Shown piece after piece: positions 25,494 to 33,822 of a stretch of DNA of 43,292 nt. The stretch lies in the NCBI GenBank assembly GCA_022791155.1, contig JAAVYN010000026.1, positions 1 through 43,292 on the forward strand, in the 5' to 3' direction. Numbering within the stretch: the first letter of the stretch is position 1; each line of letters opens with the position of its first letter. This DNA comes from Bacillota bacterium. GTDB taxonomy: Bacteria; Bacillota; Clostridia; Lachnospirales; Anaerotignaceae. The notes beneath the pieces are model-generated. The model ran no database searches. It worked only from the letters and a program-made list of their open reading frames with translations, and was not told the origin of the DNA. Position numbers and translations under genes: made by a program.

Positions 25494-26894
25494 TTATTCC
25501 TCCATGTTTGCAGGCGGCGCGGAAGTTTCGCGCGAGGCGGCTGTATACTCGGTTCCGTCTATTGTTACATACCATGTGAGCTGTCCGTTGTCTGAGCTGT
25601 GGCCAAGAACTATGTTGTCTACTTTGCTGACTTTTTTGTCAAGGCGGGCCATTATGCTGTTCATTGCGCCAAGGAAGTCGATTTCGACTTTGTCGGAGGC
25701 TTCTGTTTGAGGAACAAAGTCGCGGGCATAGCGTCTATATTTTTTGACGGCGCCATTTTCCACATAAACCTCTATGGAATGCTTCATTTCGATTTCGTTT
25801 TTGAGAGAGGGACTTAAGTATACAGGCATATCATTCACGCTGTAGTCGAAGCTGAACGTCAGGCCGCGGCTGTTTATCACAACTTCTGACAAAAAGATGT
25901 TTGTGTTCAAACTTTTGTCATTATCCAAAAAACGGCGGCATGCGAAATAGGCGCTGGGGAGGGTTTGTTGAACATTGTTGTCGGAACGGCTATAGTTGAA
26001 ATATTCAAGGACTCCTGAGGGATAGTATTTCACTATTATGTTGCTTGTGCTCAATGAAATGACGCCATTGGCATCTTCAGAGGCTGTTTTTGACGTGTGA
26101 TCGGTGAAAAAAGATTCTGTTGTGGTTTCCACAGCGGCAAGCAGTTCGGTGCTTGACGAGCTGAAGGGGTTTTTCATTGTGACAGGAGTATATTCATAGT
26201 GGTTTTGTGACCATTGGGGAACAAAAACTGTGTCATTGAATATGTTGAAGCCACTTTGTTTTGTTGATATATATTTAGGTTTTTCGTTTGTGTGTGTTTC
26301 GGTTGTGTCTATGGCGGAGAGAAGTGTGCGTGAAGTTTCGCTTCCTTCAAAGTTCAAACAACAGGATGTGCTGGAGTTTCCGCTCATTATATAAAGCTGG
26401 CTTTCGCCTGTGCTGCCTGAAAATGGAACGGCAACAACCTGAGTTATGGAATCTAATGATGAAAGTTCATCAAGGCTTTCATTGACTCCAAAACACATCA
26501 TGTACTGACTGGGGAGTATGCCGACGGCGAAATCCAACACAATGCATTTTTGTGATATTATGTCATCAAAAGGCATGTTTGAGGCTTCGGCATGGCCGGT
26601 TTTCATGGCTTCTTCTATGAAGGAGTTTGTTTTTGACATTATGTTGCTGCCCGGATTTGGATATTTGACGCTGAACGTTTTGTTTCCATAGCCTATCACA
26701 ATTTTTTTGGGATCGGGGGCCTCGGCGGGGAGTTTTGAAGATTCGCCATAGAGATAGCCTTTTTGAAAAAAAGAATAAAAAAAGTTATGGCCAGAGTCGT
26801 TCTCAAGCCATAACAATGCTGTTTGATAGATCGCGGAAAGTGTTAAAACAACTATTACAAAATTCTTGATTCTGCTGATTTTAACTGACTTCAT
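25494..26894 (-). CDS. yycH: YycH-type regulator of the WalRK system
   Basis: A 466-residue membrane-anchored protein. The single N-terminal helix (KNFVIVVLTLSAIYQTALLW) is followed by a long extracellular region with TVFVPQ and a C-terminal beta-rich domain ending in GQLTWYVTIDGTEY. Its size, topology and position directly upstream of yycI match YycH. With YycI it should form the extracytoplasmic regulator pair of WalK. A GGTGA site precedes the ATG. The gene follows the small secreted protein by 25 bp. Confidence 0.83.
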   Translation of the reverse strand: MKSVKISRIKNFVIVVLTLSAIYQTALLWLENDSGHNFFYSFFQKGYLYGESSKLPAEAPDPKKIVIGYGNKTFSVKYPNPGSNIMSKTNSFIEEAMKTGHAEASNMPFDDIISQKCIVLDFAVGILPSQYMMCFGVNESLDELSSLDSITQVVAVPFSGSTGESQLYIMSGNSSTSCCLNFEGSETSRTLLSAIDTTETHTNEKPKYISTKQSGFNIFNDTVFVPQWSQNHYEYTPVTMKNPFSSSSTELLAAVETTTESFFTDHTSKTASEDANGVISLSTSNIIVKYYPSGVLEYFNYSRSDNNVQQTLPSAYFACRRFLDNDKSLNTNIFLSEVVINSRGLTFSFDYSVNDMPVYLSPSLKNEIEMKHSIEVYVENGAVKKYRRYARDFVPQTEASDKVEIDFLGAMNSIMARLDKKVSKVDNIVLGHSSDNGQLTWYVTIDGTEYTAASRETSAPPANMEE

Positions 26895-26919
26895 TTAGTT
26901 CACCGCTTACTGTTGTAAT

Positions 26920-27363
26920 TTAATCTGCTGCCGTCTGTCCGGGAAGGTATATTTCGTTTTCGAGACGGGATTTAATCTCTTTTTTCTTTCGTGTGACTGT
27001 GGCTTCCATTTCAACACTGTCATCTTCGCTGGTTTCTGCATAGAAACTGACAACGTTTTCGCCAACATATAGATCGACTGTCTGGCTGAAAAGGCCGCTT
27101 TCGCCAACTTCAACAACATAATAGTCCATTTCTTTCAGTTTGTCGTCGGAAACGCGTTTGTAGACAGTGATTTCAATGACAGTGCCTTCGTCGGCTGTTC
27201 CAGAGATCGTTTTTGAGGAATTGAAAGTTGAGCATTTTTCTTTGTCAAAATCCAACCCGCCTGTGAGCTCCAGCTCGCCGGCAAAAACAGAGCCTGCGTA
27301 TGAAACGGCAGTGAATGAAAAAACAGTTATTAATGTTAAAATTTTGAACAGCACATTTCTCAT
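26920..27363 (-). CDS. Small secreted protein, first gene of the yycHI operon
   Basis: A 147-residue exported protein with a signal peptide at about 1-30 (hydrophobic LFKILTLITVFSFTAVSYAG, then VFAGE). The mature part is beta-rich with ISGTADEGTVIEITVYK and YVGENVVSFYAETSED, suggestive of an Ig-like fold. I recognise no named family. AAAGGAGG lies eleven bases upstream of the ATG at 27363; the earlier in-frame ATG at 27393 has no such site. Its position between a WalR-type box and yycH suggests a cell-wall or envelope role (inference). Confidence 0.72.
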   Translation of the reverse strand: MRNVLFKILTLITVFSFTAVSYAGSVFAGELELTGGLDFDKEKCSTFNSSKTISGTADEGTVIEITVYKRVSDDKLKEMDYYVVEVGESGLFSQTVDLYVGENVVSFYAETSEDDSVEMEATVTRKKKEIKSRLENEIYLPGQTAAD

Positions 27364-27415
27364 GATATACACAGCCTCCTTTCCTTTTGCCATGGAATTC
27401 TACTTACAGGAAAGA

Positions 27416-27447
27416 TTATACAACAATATTGTTACAGAACTGTTACA
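27416..27447 (-). promoter_or_regulatory. WalR-type box and -10 element of the yycHI operon
   Basis: On the minus strand TGTAAC (27442-27447), five bases, TGTAAC (27431-27436), which fits the WalR/YycF direct-repeat box TGTWAH-N5-TGTWAH perfectly. Nine bases further is a perfect -10 TATAAT (27416-27421), and no good -35 hexamer is present. A box standing in place of the -35 element is the usual layout for PhoB-family activators. Confidence 0.65.
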
Positions 27448-27621
27448 CACGGCTTACTATTAAATTACATTAAATCAAAATTGAGACAGGTGAATTGAGG
27501 AAAAATGAGGAGGGAGATTTTGACATTGTTATTATTGTGGAAAGTGTGAATTTTTATGAAAAAAATTGAATGAAAAGTGACGTGGTTGAAAAATGTTTTG
27601 AGGGAGCTTGAAAAATGGAAG

Positions 27622-27656
27622 CAAAAAGCCGTTTCCAAAATGTGGAAAGCGGCTTC
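27622..27656 (-). terminator. Terminator downstream of htpG and repeat copy 3
   Basis: On the minus strand GCCGCTTTCC pairs with GGAAACGGC (one bulge) around an ACATTTT loop, followed by TTTTTG. The only upstream minus-strand gene is htpG, so repeat copy 3 lies between the htpG stop and this terminator. Confidence 0.7.
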
Positions 27657-27718
27657 ACTGAATTTGTTTTATAAGAGGTTATTGGCTTTGTTTCAAGCCT
27701 TCGGAAGGAGCCTTTTCT

Positions 27719-27930
27719 TAAGACCGTGGGAGGAGGCACGGCAAGCTCTCGAATTTTGCTTCGCAAAACGCTTCGTTGCACTTCGCGCCGCGGCTCTCAC
27801 GCGGTTCACACGGCTCACCCCCGTGTTTGGTCACGCTTTTTGTTGGGGGGGGCAGCCTTTGTTGATATTTAATGTTATGAGAATTTTTCAAAAAACTAAA
27901 AAATGTATTTAGCACAAACTTGAAAACATA
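27719..27930. repeat. Dispersed hairpin repeat, copy 3
   Basis: It begins AAGACCGTGGGAGG as in copy 1. It contains one core unit with TTTTGC/GCAAAA and CCGCG/CGCGG hairpins (27788-27792 with 27800-27804) and GGTTCACACGG. It continues through TCACGCTTTTTGTT and an AT-rich flank matching copy 1 up to about 27930. The middle of the core differs (CGCTTCGTTGCACTTCGC in place of the GGCC hairpin). Confidence 0.8.
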
Positions 27931-27946
27931 TAGTTTGTGAAATGTG

Positions 27947-29878
27947 TTATTTTTCGAGCATTTTTTCCATTATTGCGTTGCTTCTTGAGATAAATTTGCT
28001 CATTTCATCGGGCTCGAGGGTTTTTTGGCCAAGGAGCGCCAAATCATAGAGCTGGGCGCATATGAGGTTCAGTGTGTCAACATCGTTTCCGCTGTCTTTG
28101 AGTGAAATGAGTTTTTTGACAAGGCTGTTGTTTCTGTTGACAACGAGTGTATATTCTGGCTTCACATCTCCGAACATTTTCAGAAGCTCTGGCTGGTTTT
28201 TATAGTTTTCCATCATGTCAAGCATTCGCCTTGAATGTTCGCTCAAAAGCATCATTGAGGAAATTTCGGGAGTTTTGAGGCTTTCGGCGCTGACTTTGAG
28301 GCTGTCGCTTCCAACAACGCTTTTGAAAAGTGTTTCAAGCTGGGAATTGAGCTCACTGTCATTTTGGGCGGATATATCCTTCAGTGCATCTGAAATGTTG
28401 GCGTCAACGCGGGAAAATGTGATTTTTCCTGTGTGTTTATATTCCAAAAATGAAACGAAATTGAGGTCTATTTTTTCGCCAAGGATAACGGCCTCCATAC
28501 CTTGTTCTTTGAGCATTGAAACATATTGAACCTGTTGCTTTTCATCTGTCACATAGAAGACAGTGTTTTCGTGTTTTTCTTTATTGTCGCTGAGATATTC
28601 GTCAAGTGTTTTGAACTTTTCATCAGTGGTTTTGAATATGAGGGAATCTTTGACTTTGTCATAGAATTTTTCTTCTTTCATGCAGCCGTATTTTATGAAA
28701 AGGCTGAGATCTTCCCAGAAGTTTTCATATTCACTTCGGGTGTCTTTGAATATGCTGTTGAGTTTGTCGGCGACTTTTTTTGTTATATATGAGCTCATTT
28801 TGTCGGCATAGCCATCATTTTGGAGCGCGCTTCTTGAGACATTGAGCGGAAGCTCTGGACAGTCCATAACGCCCTTGAGCAGAAGAAGGAATTCTGGAAT
28901 CACTTCTTTTATGTTGTCGGCGATATACACCTGATTGCTGAACAGCTTGACTTCGCCATCAAGGGCATCCATTTCGGTGTTGATTTTTGGAAAGTATAGT
29001 ATGCCTTTGAGGTTGAATGGATAGTCCATGTTGAGATGTATCCAGAAAAGCGGATCGTTCATATCCATGAACACTTCGTGATAGAACTTTTTATAGTCGT
29101 CATCGGTCAAATCTTTTGGAGAGCGCATCCAAAGGGGGTTGACCTGATTGATTGGAACAATTTCTTCCTCTTCTTTCTTGGCGCTGTCTTCTTTGGAATT
29201 GGCCTCAGCGGAGCTTGAGGATGTTTCGGTTTTATCTTCTTTTTCAACAAAATTGAAATATATTTCAACAGGCATGAATGAGCAATATTTTCTTAAGGCT
29301 TTATATATGTTGGCTTGTTCAAGGAATTCTTCGCCGTCACTGCCTATGTGAAGAATTATGTCAGTTCCGCGGGCTTGGCGTGTTCCGGGGTTTATTTCAT
29401 AGTCTATGCCGCCATCACAGCTCCAACGGACACTTTCGGAATTATCTTTATATGAAAGTGTGTCGATTTCGACTTTTTCGGCAACCATAAAAGCTGAATA
29501 GAAGCCGAGGCCGAAGTGGCCGATTATTTCATTTTTTTCATCAAGTTTTTCTTCATATTTTGCCAAAAAGTCACTGGCGCCGCTGAACGCGATTTGGTTT
29601 ATATACTGCTTTATTTCATCTGATGTCATGCCGATTCCATTGTCGGAAACGACAATTGTTTTTTCTTCTGGATTTATGGTTACATTGATATGGAATTTTT
29701 CGTCATCGGCAAGCTGTGCTTCGCCTATTGAGGCAAGTTTTTTCAGCTTTGTCACGGCGTCACAGCCGTTGGAGACAAGTTCGCGTATAAATATGTCTTT
29801 ATCGGTGTAGAGCCATTTTTTTATTATTGGAAGAAAATTTTCGCTGTTTATGGAAAGATTGCCTTTTTCATTTATCAT
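27947..29878 (-). CDS. htpG: Hsp90-family chaperone HtpG
   Basis: A 643-residue homodimeric ATP-dependent chaperone. The GHKL ATPase domain shows IFIRELVSNGCDAVTKL, DNGIGM and GHFGLGFYSAFMVAE. A charged, low-complexity insert (about residues 215-245: Glu/Lys/Ser-rich) precedes the middle domain, and the dimerisation domain forms the C-terminus. Length is slightly above the E. coli protein because of the acidic linker, as in other clostridia. AAGGAGG precedes the ATG. The gene has a near-consensus sigma-A promoter and a CIRCE element, so HrcA control is expected. Confidence 0.97.
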   Translation of the reverse strand: MINEKGNLSINSENFLPIIKKWLYTDKDIFIRELVSNGCDAVTKLKKLASIGEAQLADDEKFHINVTINPEEKTIVVSDNGIGMTSDEIKQYINQIAFSGASDFLAKYEEKLDEKNEIIGHFGLGFYSAFMVAEKVEIDTLSYKDNSESVRWSCDGGIDYEINPGTRQARGTDIILHIGSDGEEFLEQANIYKALRKYCSFMPVEIYFNFVEKEDKTETSSSSAEANSKEDSAKKEEEEIVPINQVNPLWMRSPKDLTDDDYKKFYHEVFMDMNDPLFWIHLNMDYPFNLKGILYFPKINTEMDALDGEVKLFSNQVYIADNIKEVIPEFLLLLKGVMDCPELPLNVSRSALQNDGYADKMSSYITKKVADKLNSIFKDTRSEYENFWEDLSLFIKYGCMKEEKFYDKVKDSLIFKTTDEKFKTLDEYLSDNKEKHENTVFYVTDEKQQVQYVSMLKEQGMEAVILGEKIDLNFVSFLEYKHTGKITFSRVDANISDALKDISAQNDSELNSQLETLFKSVVGSDSLKVSAESLKTPEISSMMLLSEHSRRMLDMMENYKNQPELLKMFGDVKPEYTLVVNRNNSLVKKLISLKDSGNDVDTLNLICAQLYDLALLGQKTLEPDEMSKFISRSNAIMEKMLEK

Positions 29879-29931
29879 TTTTGTGCCTCCTTATATATAT
29901 TTGGTGTCCAACTCTTTTTAAGTTTATATAT

Positions 29932-29960
29932 ATTTTATTCAGTGAATGTGGAAATGTCAA
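29932..29960 (-). promoter_or_regulatory. Sigma-A promoter of htpG
   Basis: On the minus strand, perfect TTGACA (29955-29960), 17 bp, then TAAAAT (29932-29937). The leader is about 45 nt and ends at AAGGAGG. Confidence 0.85.
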
Positions 29961-29967
29961 GACAAAA

Positions 29968-29994
29968 TTAGCACTCGTTTGATGTGAGTGCTGA
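29968..29994 (-). promoter_or_regulatory. CIRCE operator (HrcA binding site)
   Basis: TTAGCACTC (29968-29976), a 9-bp spacer, then GAGTGCTGA (29986-29994). This matches the CIRCE consensus TTAGCACTC-N9-GAGTGCTAA with a single change. It lies seven bases upstream of the htpG -35 element, whereas CIRCE more commonly overlaps or follows the promoter. Confidence 0.9.
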
Positions 29995-30204
29995 TAATTG
30001 TTTTGAAAATGAAAAAGACATGCACATTTTGGCGGCGCAAGGCGTTGAGAGGACAGAAGGCCCGGCCAACGAAATGCAGTGGCGCTGAACATGGACTTTG
30101 CGGGAAGCGCCGCGGAACAAATTTTTGGTTTTGATTGGACAGTTTTGTGAAAATGGTGTAATATTTTAGAATGGCGGCAAAAGCATTTTTTGGAATGTGA
30201 AAAA

Positions 30205-30651
30205 TCACTCGTTTTCGGTGAAATATATTTCATTTTCGAAAAGGAAGGTTTTGACATATTCATCCCATGACAGCTGAGGAGTTTGATCAAGCGAAAACTC
30301 GCGTGAGAAAGCGCCTGTTGTGACGCTTGCTCCAGATGAGTCATAGCGAATGTTGATGAAAAATGAAAAATTGATTGAAGAAAAACTGGAGGCAAGTTCT
30401 GGCGAAGCGGCCAAAACTATTTTCATGCTTTTTGGGAGTGTTTTGCCTTTTATGATTGTGTAGACATATGGTTTTATGTCGCGCCAAAGGCAATAGCCGG
30501 CATGACTGGAGGCGCCGGAAATGGAGCCGTTTATATTGAATGATGCGAAAGTTGTTATGTCAACGCTGACGACACAGAGGCTGTCGAAAGTTTCCTTTTT
30601 AAGAATGTGAGACATGAATGATTTTGTGCTGTTTATGGCCGCGGCGAACAA
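30205..30651 (-). CDS. Conserved clostridial protein, DUF5721-like
   Basis: A 148-residue soluble protein without signal or membrane segments. The sequence pattern NSTKSFMSHILKKETFDSL, then VVSVDITTFASFNINGSI and CLWRDIKPYVYTIIKGKTLP, resembles the DUF5721 family of clostridia; the function is unknown. The TTG start at 30651 is chosen from GGGAGG seven bases upstream. It stands alone, between htpG and the divergent acyltransferase operon. Confidence 0.6.
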   Translation of the reverse strand: MFAAAINSTKSFMSHILKKETFDSLCVVSVDITTFASFNINGSISGASSHAGYCLWRDIKPYVYTIIKGKTLPKSMKIVLAASPELASSFSSINFSFFINIRYDSSGASVTTGAFSREFSLDQTPQLSWDEYVKTFLFENEIYFTENE

Positions 30652-30804
30652 ATGAATACCTCCCTTATATTTTTTGAGCAATTAAAATTTTAACGTTTTT
30701 TGCGGCTTATGGCAAGTGTGTTTTTATATTTGAAAATGACTTTTGGGGAACTTTGCATTTGTGGCGGTGGGGGCGCTTGAAATGACAAATCAAACGGAAG
30801 CTTT

Positions 30805-30834
30805 TTGACTGGAAAAATTTTCAGAAAATATATG
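30805..30834 (+). promoter_or_regulatory. Candidate promoter of the acyltransferase operon
   Basis: TTGACT (30805-30810), then TATATG (30829-30834) with an 18-bp spacer. It is the best match in the 230-bp divergent gap between the DUF5721-like gene and the MBOAT gene. Confidence 0.35.
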
Positions 30835-30883
30835 CAGAAGTGCAAACGGAATGTGCAGAATAATGTGTGGCAAGAGGTGAGAT

Positions 30884-32359
30884 ATGTTATTCAACAGTTT
30901 CAGTTATATTGTGTTTTTTGTTGTTGTGACGGCTTTATATTTTGTGTTTCCGCACAAGCTCAGGTGGATTATATTGCTTGCTGCAAGCTATATATTTTAT
31001 ATGGCGTGGAAACCGGAGCTGATTGTGCTCATTGTTTTTTCAACATTTTCGAACTATGCCATAAGCAGAAAAATATATGCAAGTGAAGACGCAAAAAAGC
31101 GGAAAAAACTGCTTGTGCTAAGTTTGGTCATAAATTTTGGGCTGCTGTTTATATTCAAATATCTTGTGTTTTTGAATGAAACGTTCATAGGGATTTTTGA
31201 CTTTGGCGGAGGGAAGTGGCCAATTGAAAGTTTCGATATAATACTGCCTATGGGAATATCGTTTTATACATTTCAGGCGGCTTCATACACAATTGATGTT
31301 TATAAAGGCGTGATTAAGCCTGTGAAAAACTATGGAAAATTTTCGCTTTTTATAACATTTTTCCCTCAATTAGTGGCGGGGCCGATTGAAAGAAGCAAGA
31401 ACCTTTTGCCACAGTTTTATAAAAAACACAGGTTTGACGTTGAAAGAGCTGTCATGGGAGTCAAAATCATGATTTGGGGATTTTTCAAAAAAGTTGTTAT
31501 TGCGGACAGGGCGGCTGTGGCTGTGAACACTGTGTTTAATTCAGCACAGTATTATTCGGGGCTCACTCTTGTTTTTGCGGCCATACTTTTTTCATTTCAG
31601 CTGTACTGCGACTTCAGCGGATATAGCGACATTGCAATTGGAAGCGCAAAAGTTCTTGGTTTTGATCTCATGCGAAATTTTGAAAGGCCGTTTCTCAGCG
31701 GCGGAATCAGAGAATTTTGGAAAAGGTGGCACATATCGCTTTCAAGCTGGTTTATGGACTATGTTTATATACCTTTGGGAGGAAACAGGTGTTCCAGACT
31801 AAAGAAATATAGAAATCTTTTTGTGACATTTCTTGTGAGCGGGCTTTGGCATGGCGCAAACTGGACATTTGTGGCTTGGGGAGCCATTCATGGGGCAATG
31901 ATTGTGGCGGAGGACGTCACAAAGGGGGTTTTTGGCGAAGTCAAAAAAGTTTTTGGAGCCGAAAAACATGGTTTGGCCAAATTTGTTTTCAGGTTTGTTG
32001 GAATTGTTTTTACATTTGGTTTTGCTGTTTTTGCATTTATATTTTTCAGAGCAAACACAATAGGAGACGCATTATATATCGTGCGGCACTTGCTTTGGGG
32101 ATTTAGAAGTTGGACAGACGCTCAATATATATATTCGGCGGTTGTCAACCTTGGAATTGGAATGTATGAAATCAAGACGCTTGTTTTGGCGATTTTGACG
32201 CTTGCGGCAACAGAGATTTTTGGAGGAAAGGACATACACAAAAGCTTGAAGCGTCATGGATTTTTGTTCAGGCTTGCTTTTTATTCATATATCACAGTTT
32301 TCATATTGACAGCGGGGGTGTTTTACAATGCGGGAGAATTCATATATTTCCAGTTTTAA
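30884..32359 (+). CDS. MBOAT-family O-acyltransferase (PatA/AlgI type)
   Basis: A 491-residue polytopic membrane protein with about ten to twelve helices. The MBOAT core is clear: PMGISFYTFQAASYTIDVY, FFPQLVAGPIER, YCDFSGYSDIAIG, FWKRWHISLSSWFMDYVYIPLGG and SGLWHGANWTFVAWGAIHG, with His323 the expected catalytic residue. Such proteins move an acyl (usually acetyl) group across the membrane for modification of a cell-surface polymer such as peptidoglycan, exopolysaccharide or teichoic acid. No dltA-type activating gene is present, so acetylation is more likely than D-alanylation. The end overlaps the SGNH partner gene by 32 bp. Confidence 0.92.
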   Translation: MLFNSFSYIVFFVVVTALYFVFPHKLRWIILLAASYIFYMAWKPELIVLIVFSTFSNYAISRKIYASEDAKKRKKLLVLSLVINFGLLFIFKYLVFLNETFIGIFDFGGGKWPIESFDIILPMGISFYTFQAASYTIDVYKGVIKPVKNYGKFSLFITFFPQLVAGPIERSKNLLPQFYKKHRFDVERAVMGVKIMIWGFFKKVVIADRAAVAVNTVFNSAQYYSGLTLVFAAILFSFQLYCDFSGYSDIAIGSAKVLGFDLMRNFERPFLSGGIREFWKRWHISLSSWFMDYVYIPLGGNRCSRLKKYRNLFVTFLVSGLWHGANWTFVAWGAIHGAMIVAEDVTKGVFGEVKKVFGAEKHGLAKFVFRFVGIVFTFGFAVFAFIFFRANTIGDALYIVRHLLWGFRSWTDAQYIYSAVVNLGIGMYEIKTLVLAILTLAATEIFGGKDIHKSLKRHGFLFRLAFYSYITVFILTAGVFYNAGEFIYFQF

Positions 32360-33368
32360 GCTGTTGGTGAAATTTATATTGTTTGCCGTTATCGTGATTT
32401 CGTTTTTTGGAATGGCCGGGGAAAAATATAGGCGGGCGGCTGAAGAAAATGTTGTAAACGCTTTTACAAAGCAAAGGTTTGATGAATTCTATCAGCAGGA
32501 AAGGAACAGTCTTGACATGGTTTTCATAGGCTCATCACATTCCTATTGCACATTTGACCCTGAAATTGTTGATGGATATGTTGGAACAAACAGCTGGCAA
32601 ATGGGAACGCCTTTGCAACATGCCGACACATCATATTATTTGCTGAGAGAGATTTTTGAATTTCAAAAGCCAAAAATTGTTGTTATGGAGTTATATTGGG
32701 ATTGTCTTGATGACGAATTTGAACTGAAACAGGCTGAATTTGCCTTTGAGGTTATAAAAAACGATGAGCTTGCCGACGAATATGTCAAGCGTGTGTTTCC
32801 GGCAAGTGACAAAGTTAAATATTCACTGCCGGCCATACGGTATCAGCAGGATTATTTTGCATTTAAGTCGAACGAATATTCCAAAAAAATTGAAGAAATG
32901 TTTGGTGTTTCGAAGCCTGTTTATGACGTGGCTGAGGGCGAGGAATATTATCGTTCGAAGGGATATGTGTATTGTGACATTGTGATGAACGAAAGTGAGT
33001 TTGACAGGACAAACCAGTTCAAATATTTTGATGGATATGGCTGGGAAATCAATCCAGTGCAAAGAGAATATCTTGAAAAAACGGTTGAGCTTTGTCGGGA
33101 GAACGGCGCGGAAATTGTGTTTGTGACGGCTCCAGTGGCGCCGGTCAGCGTTGGTTTTATAAAAAATTATGACGTGGTTCACGAAAGGTTGAGTGAATTT
33201 GCGAAAAGCGTTGGGGCGAAATATATTGACTTCAATGAAGTCAATGAAAACGAAAAAATTCTTGTCAATGAAAATTTTCGTGATGACGCTCACTTGAACC
33301 ACAGCGGCGTGCAGATTGTTGATGAATATTTTGCGAAATGGCTCATGAAAGAAGGGGTTGTTGGCTGA
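32328..33368 (+). CDS. SGNH-like protein paired with the acyltransferase
   Basis: A 346-residue protein with one N-terminal membrane segment (about 10-30) and an extracellular SGNH/GDSL-like domain. Block I is VFIGSSHSYCTFDPE, with Ser70 the likely nucleophile. The C-terminal DDAHLNHSG supplies the Asp-x-x-His pair (Asp319, His322). This corresponds to the AlgX/PatB/DHHW kind of partner that completes surface O-acetylation with an MBOAT protein. GGGGGTG precedes the ATG inside the end of the MBOAT gene, so the two are translationally coupled. The polymer acted on is unknown. Confidence 0.8.
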   Translation: MRENSYISSFKLLVKFILFAVIVISFFGMAGEKYRRAAEENVVNAFTKQRFDEFYQQERNSLDMVFIGSSHSYCTFDPEIVDGYVGTNSWQMGTPLQHADTSYYLLREIFEFQKPKIVVMELYWDCLDDEFELKQAEFAFEVIKNDELADEYVKRVFPASDKVKYSLPAIRYQQDYFAFKSNEYSKKIEEMFGVSKPVYDVAEGEEYYRSKGYVYCDIVMNESEFDRTNQFKYFDGYGWEINPVQREYLEKTVELCRENGAEIVFVTAPVAPVSVGFIKNYDVVHERLSEFAKSVGAKYIDFNEVNENEKILVNENFRDDAHLNHSGVQIVDEYFAKWLMKEGVVG

Positions 33369-33376
33369 ATTTGATG

Positions 33377-33413
33377 AAAAAGACATTGGCTGTTTGTGAC
33401 CAATGTCTTTTTT
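33377..33413. terminator. Bidirectional terminator
   Basis: AAAAAGACATTGG pairs with CCAATGTCTTTTTT around a 10-nt loop. The plus strand ends in six T and the minus strand in five T, so it serves both the SGNH gene and the convergent desulfoferrodoxin gene. Confidence 0.9.
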
Positions 33414-33438
33414 GTGAGCAGGAATGCCGAGGGGGATG

Positions 33439-33822
33439 TTAAATTTCGGACTTCCAAAGGCCATGAGGATTGCAAAATTCATATGAGGACAATATTTTTT
33501 CGTCATTGGACAAAGCAAAATTTGCCTCTGAGGGGCCGCCAATGCAAGGATATTTGATTTGAACGCCTTTGTCGGTTTCAATGCATATGAAAACTATGTG
33601 ATGATCTTCCTGCATTGGGTGCTGGCCGCTTCCAACCTTGACAGTCACGTTTTTGCCTTCAACAGAGATGGAGGGTTTGTGTTTTTCCTCAGAAGCGCCG
33701 CTGGAGTTGGGAATGAGTTCTTTCATTTTTTCACCGCAGCAAATGACAGGCACGCCCTTGTCACAGACTTTCATGACAATGTTTTTGCAATGCTCACAGT
33801 AATAAAACTTTGCACTTTTCAT
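33439..33822 (-). CDS. dfx: Desulfoferrodoxin (superoxide reductase)
   Basis: A 127-residue two-iron protein that reduces superoxide to peroxide in anaerobes. The desulforedoxin domain has Cys9, Cys12, Cys28 and Cys29 (CxxC-x15-CC) for centre I. The catalytic centre II ligands are His48, His68, His74, Cys117 and His120, with the conserved EKH (46-48). This is the full-length class I form. Only a weak AAAGG lies before the ATG. No rubredoxin gene is adjacent. Presence of this enzyme fits a strict anaerobe. Confidence 0.96.
   Translation of the reverse strand: MKSAKFYYCEHCKNIVMKVCDKGVPVICCGEKMKELIPNSSGASEEKHKPSISVEGKNVTVKVGSGQHPMQEDHHIVFICIETDKGVQIKYPCIGGPSEANFALSNDEKILSSYEFCNPHGLWKSEI

Noticed and set aside
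30010-30120. Another copy of the dispersed repeat near the htpG upstream region
   Set aside because: GC-rich and hairpin-prone (GGCGCT/AGCGCC) but lacks the TCTCGAA start, the hairpin series and the GGTTCGCAC end.
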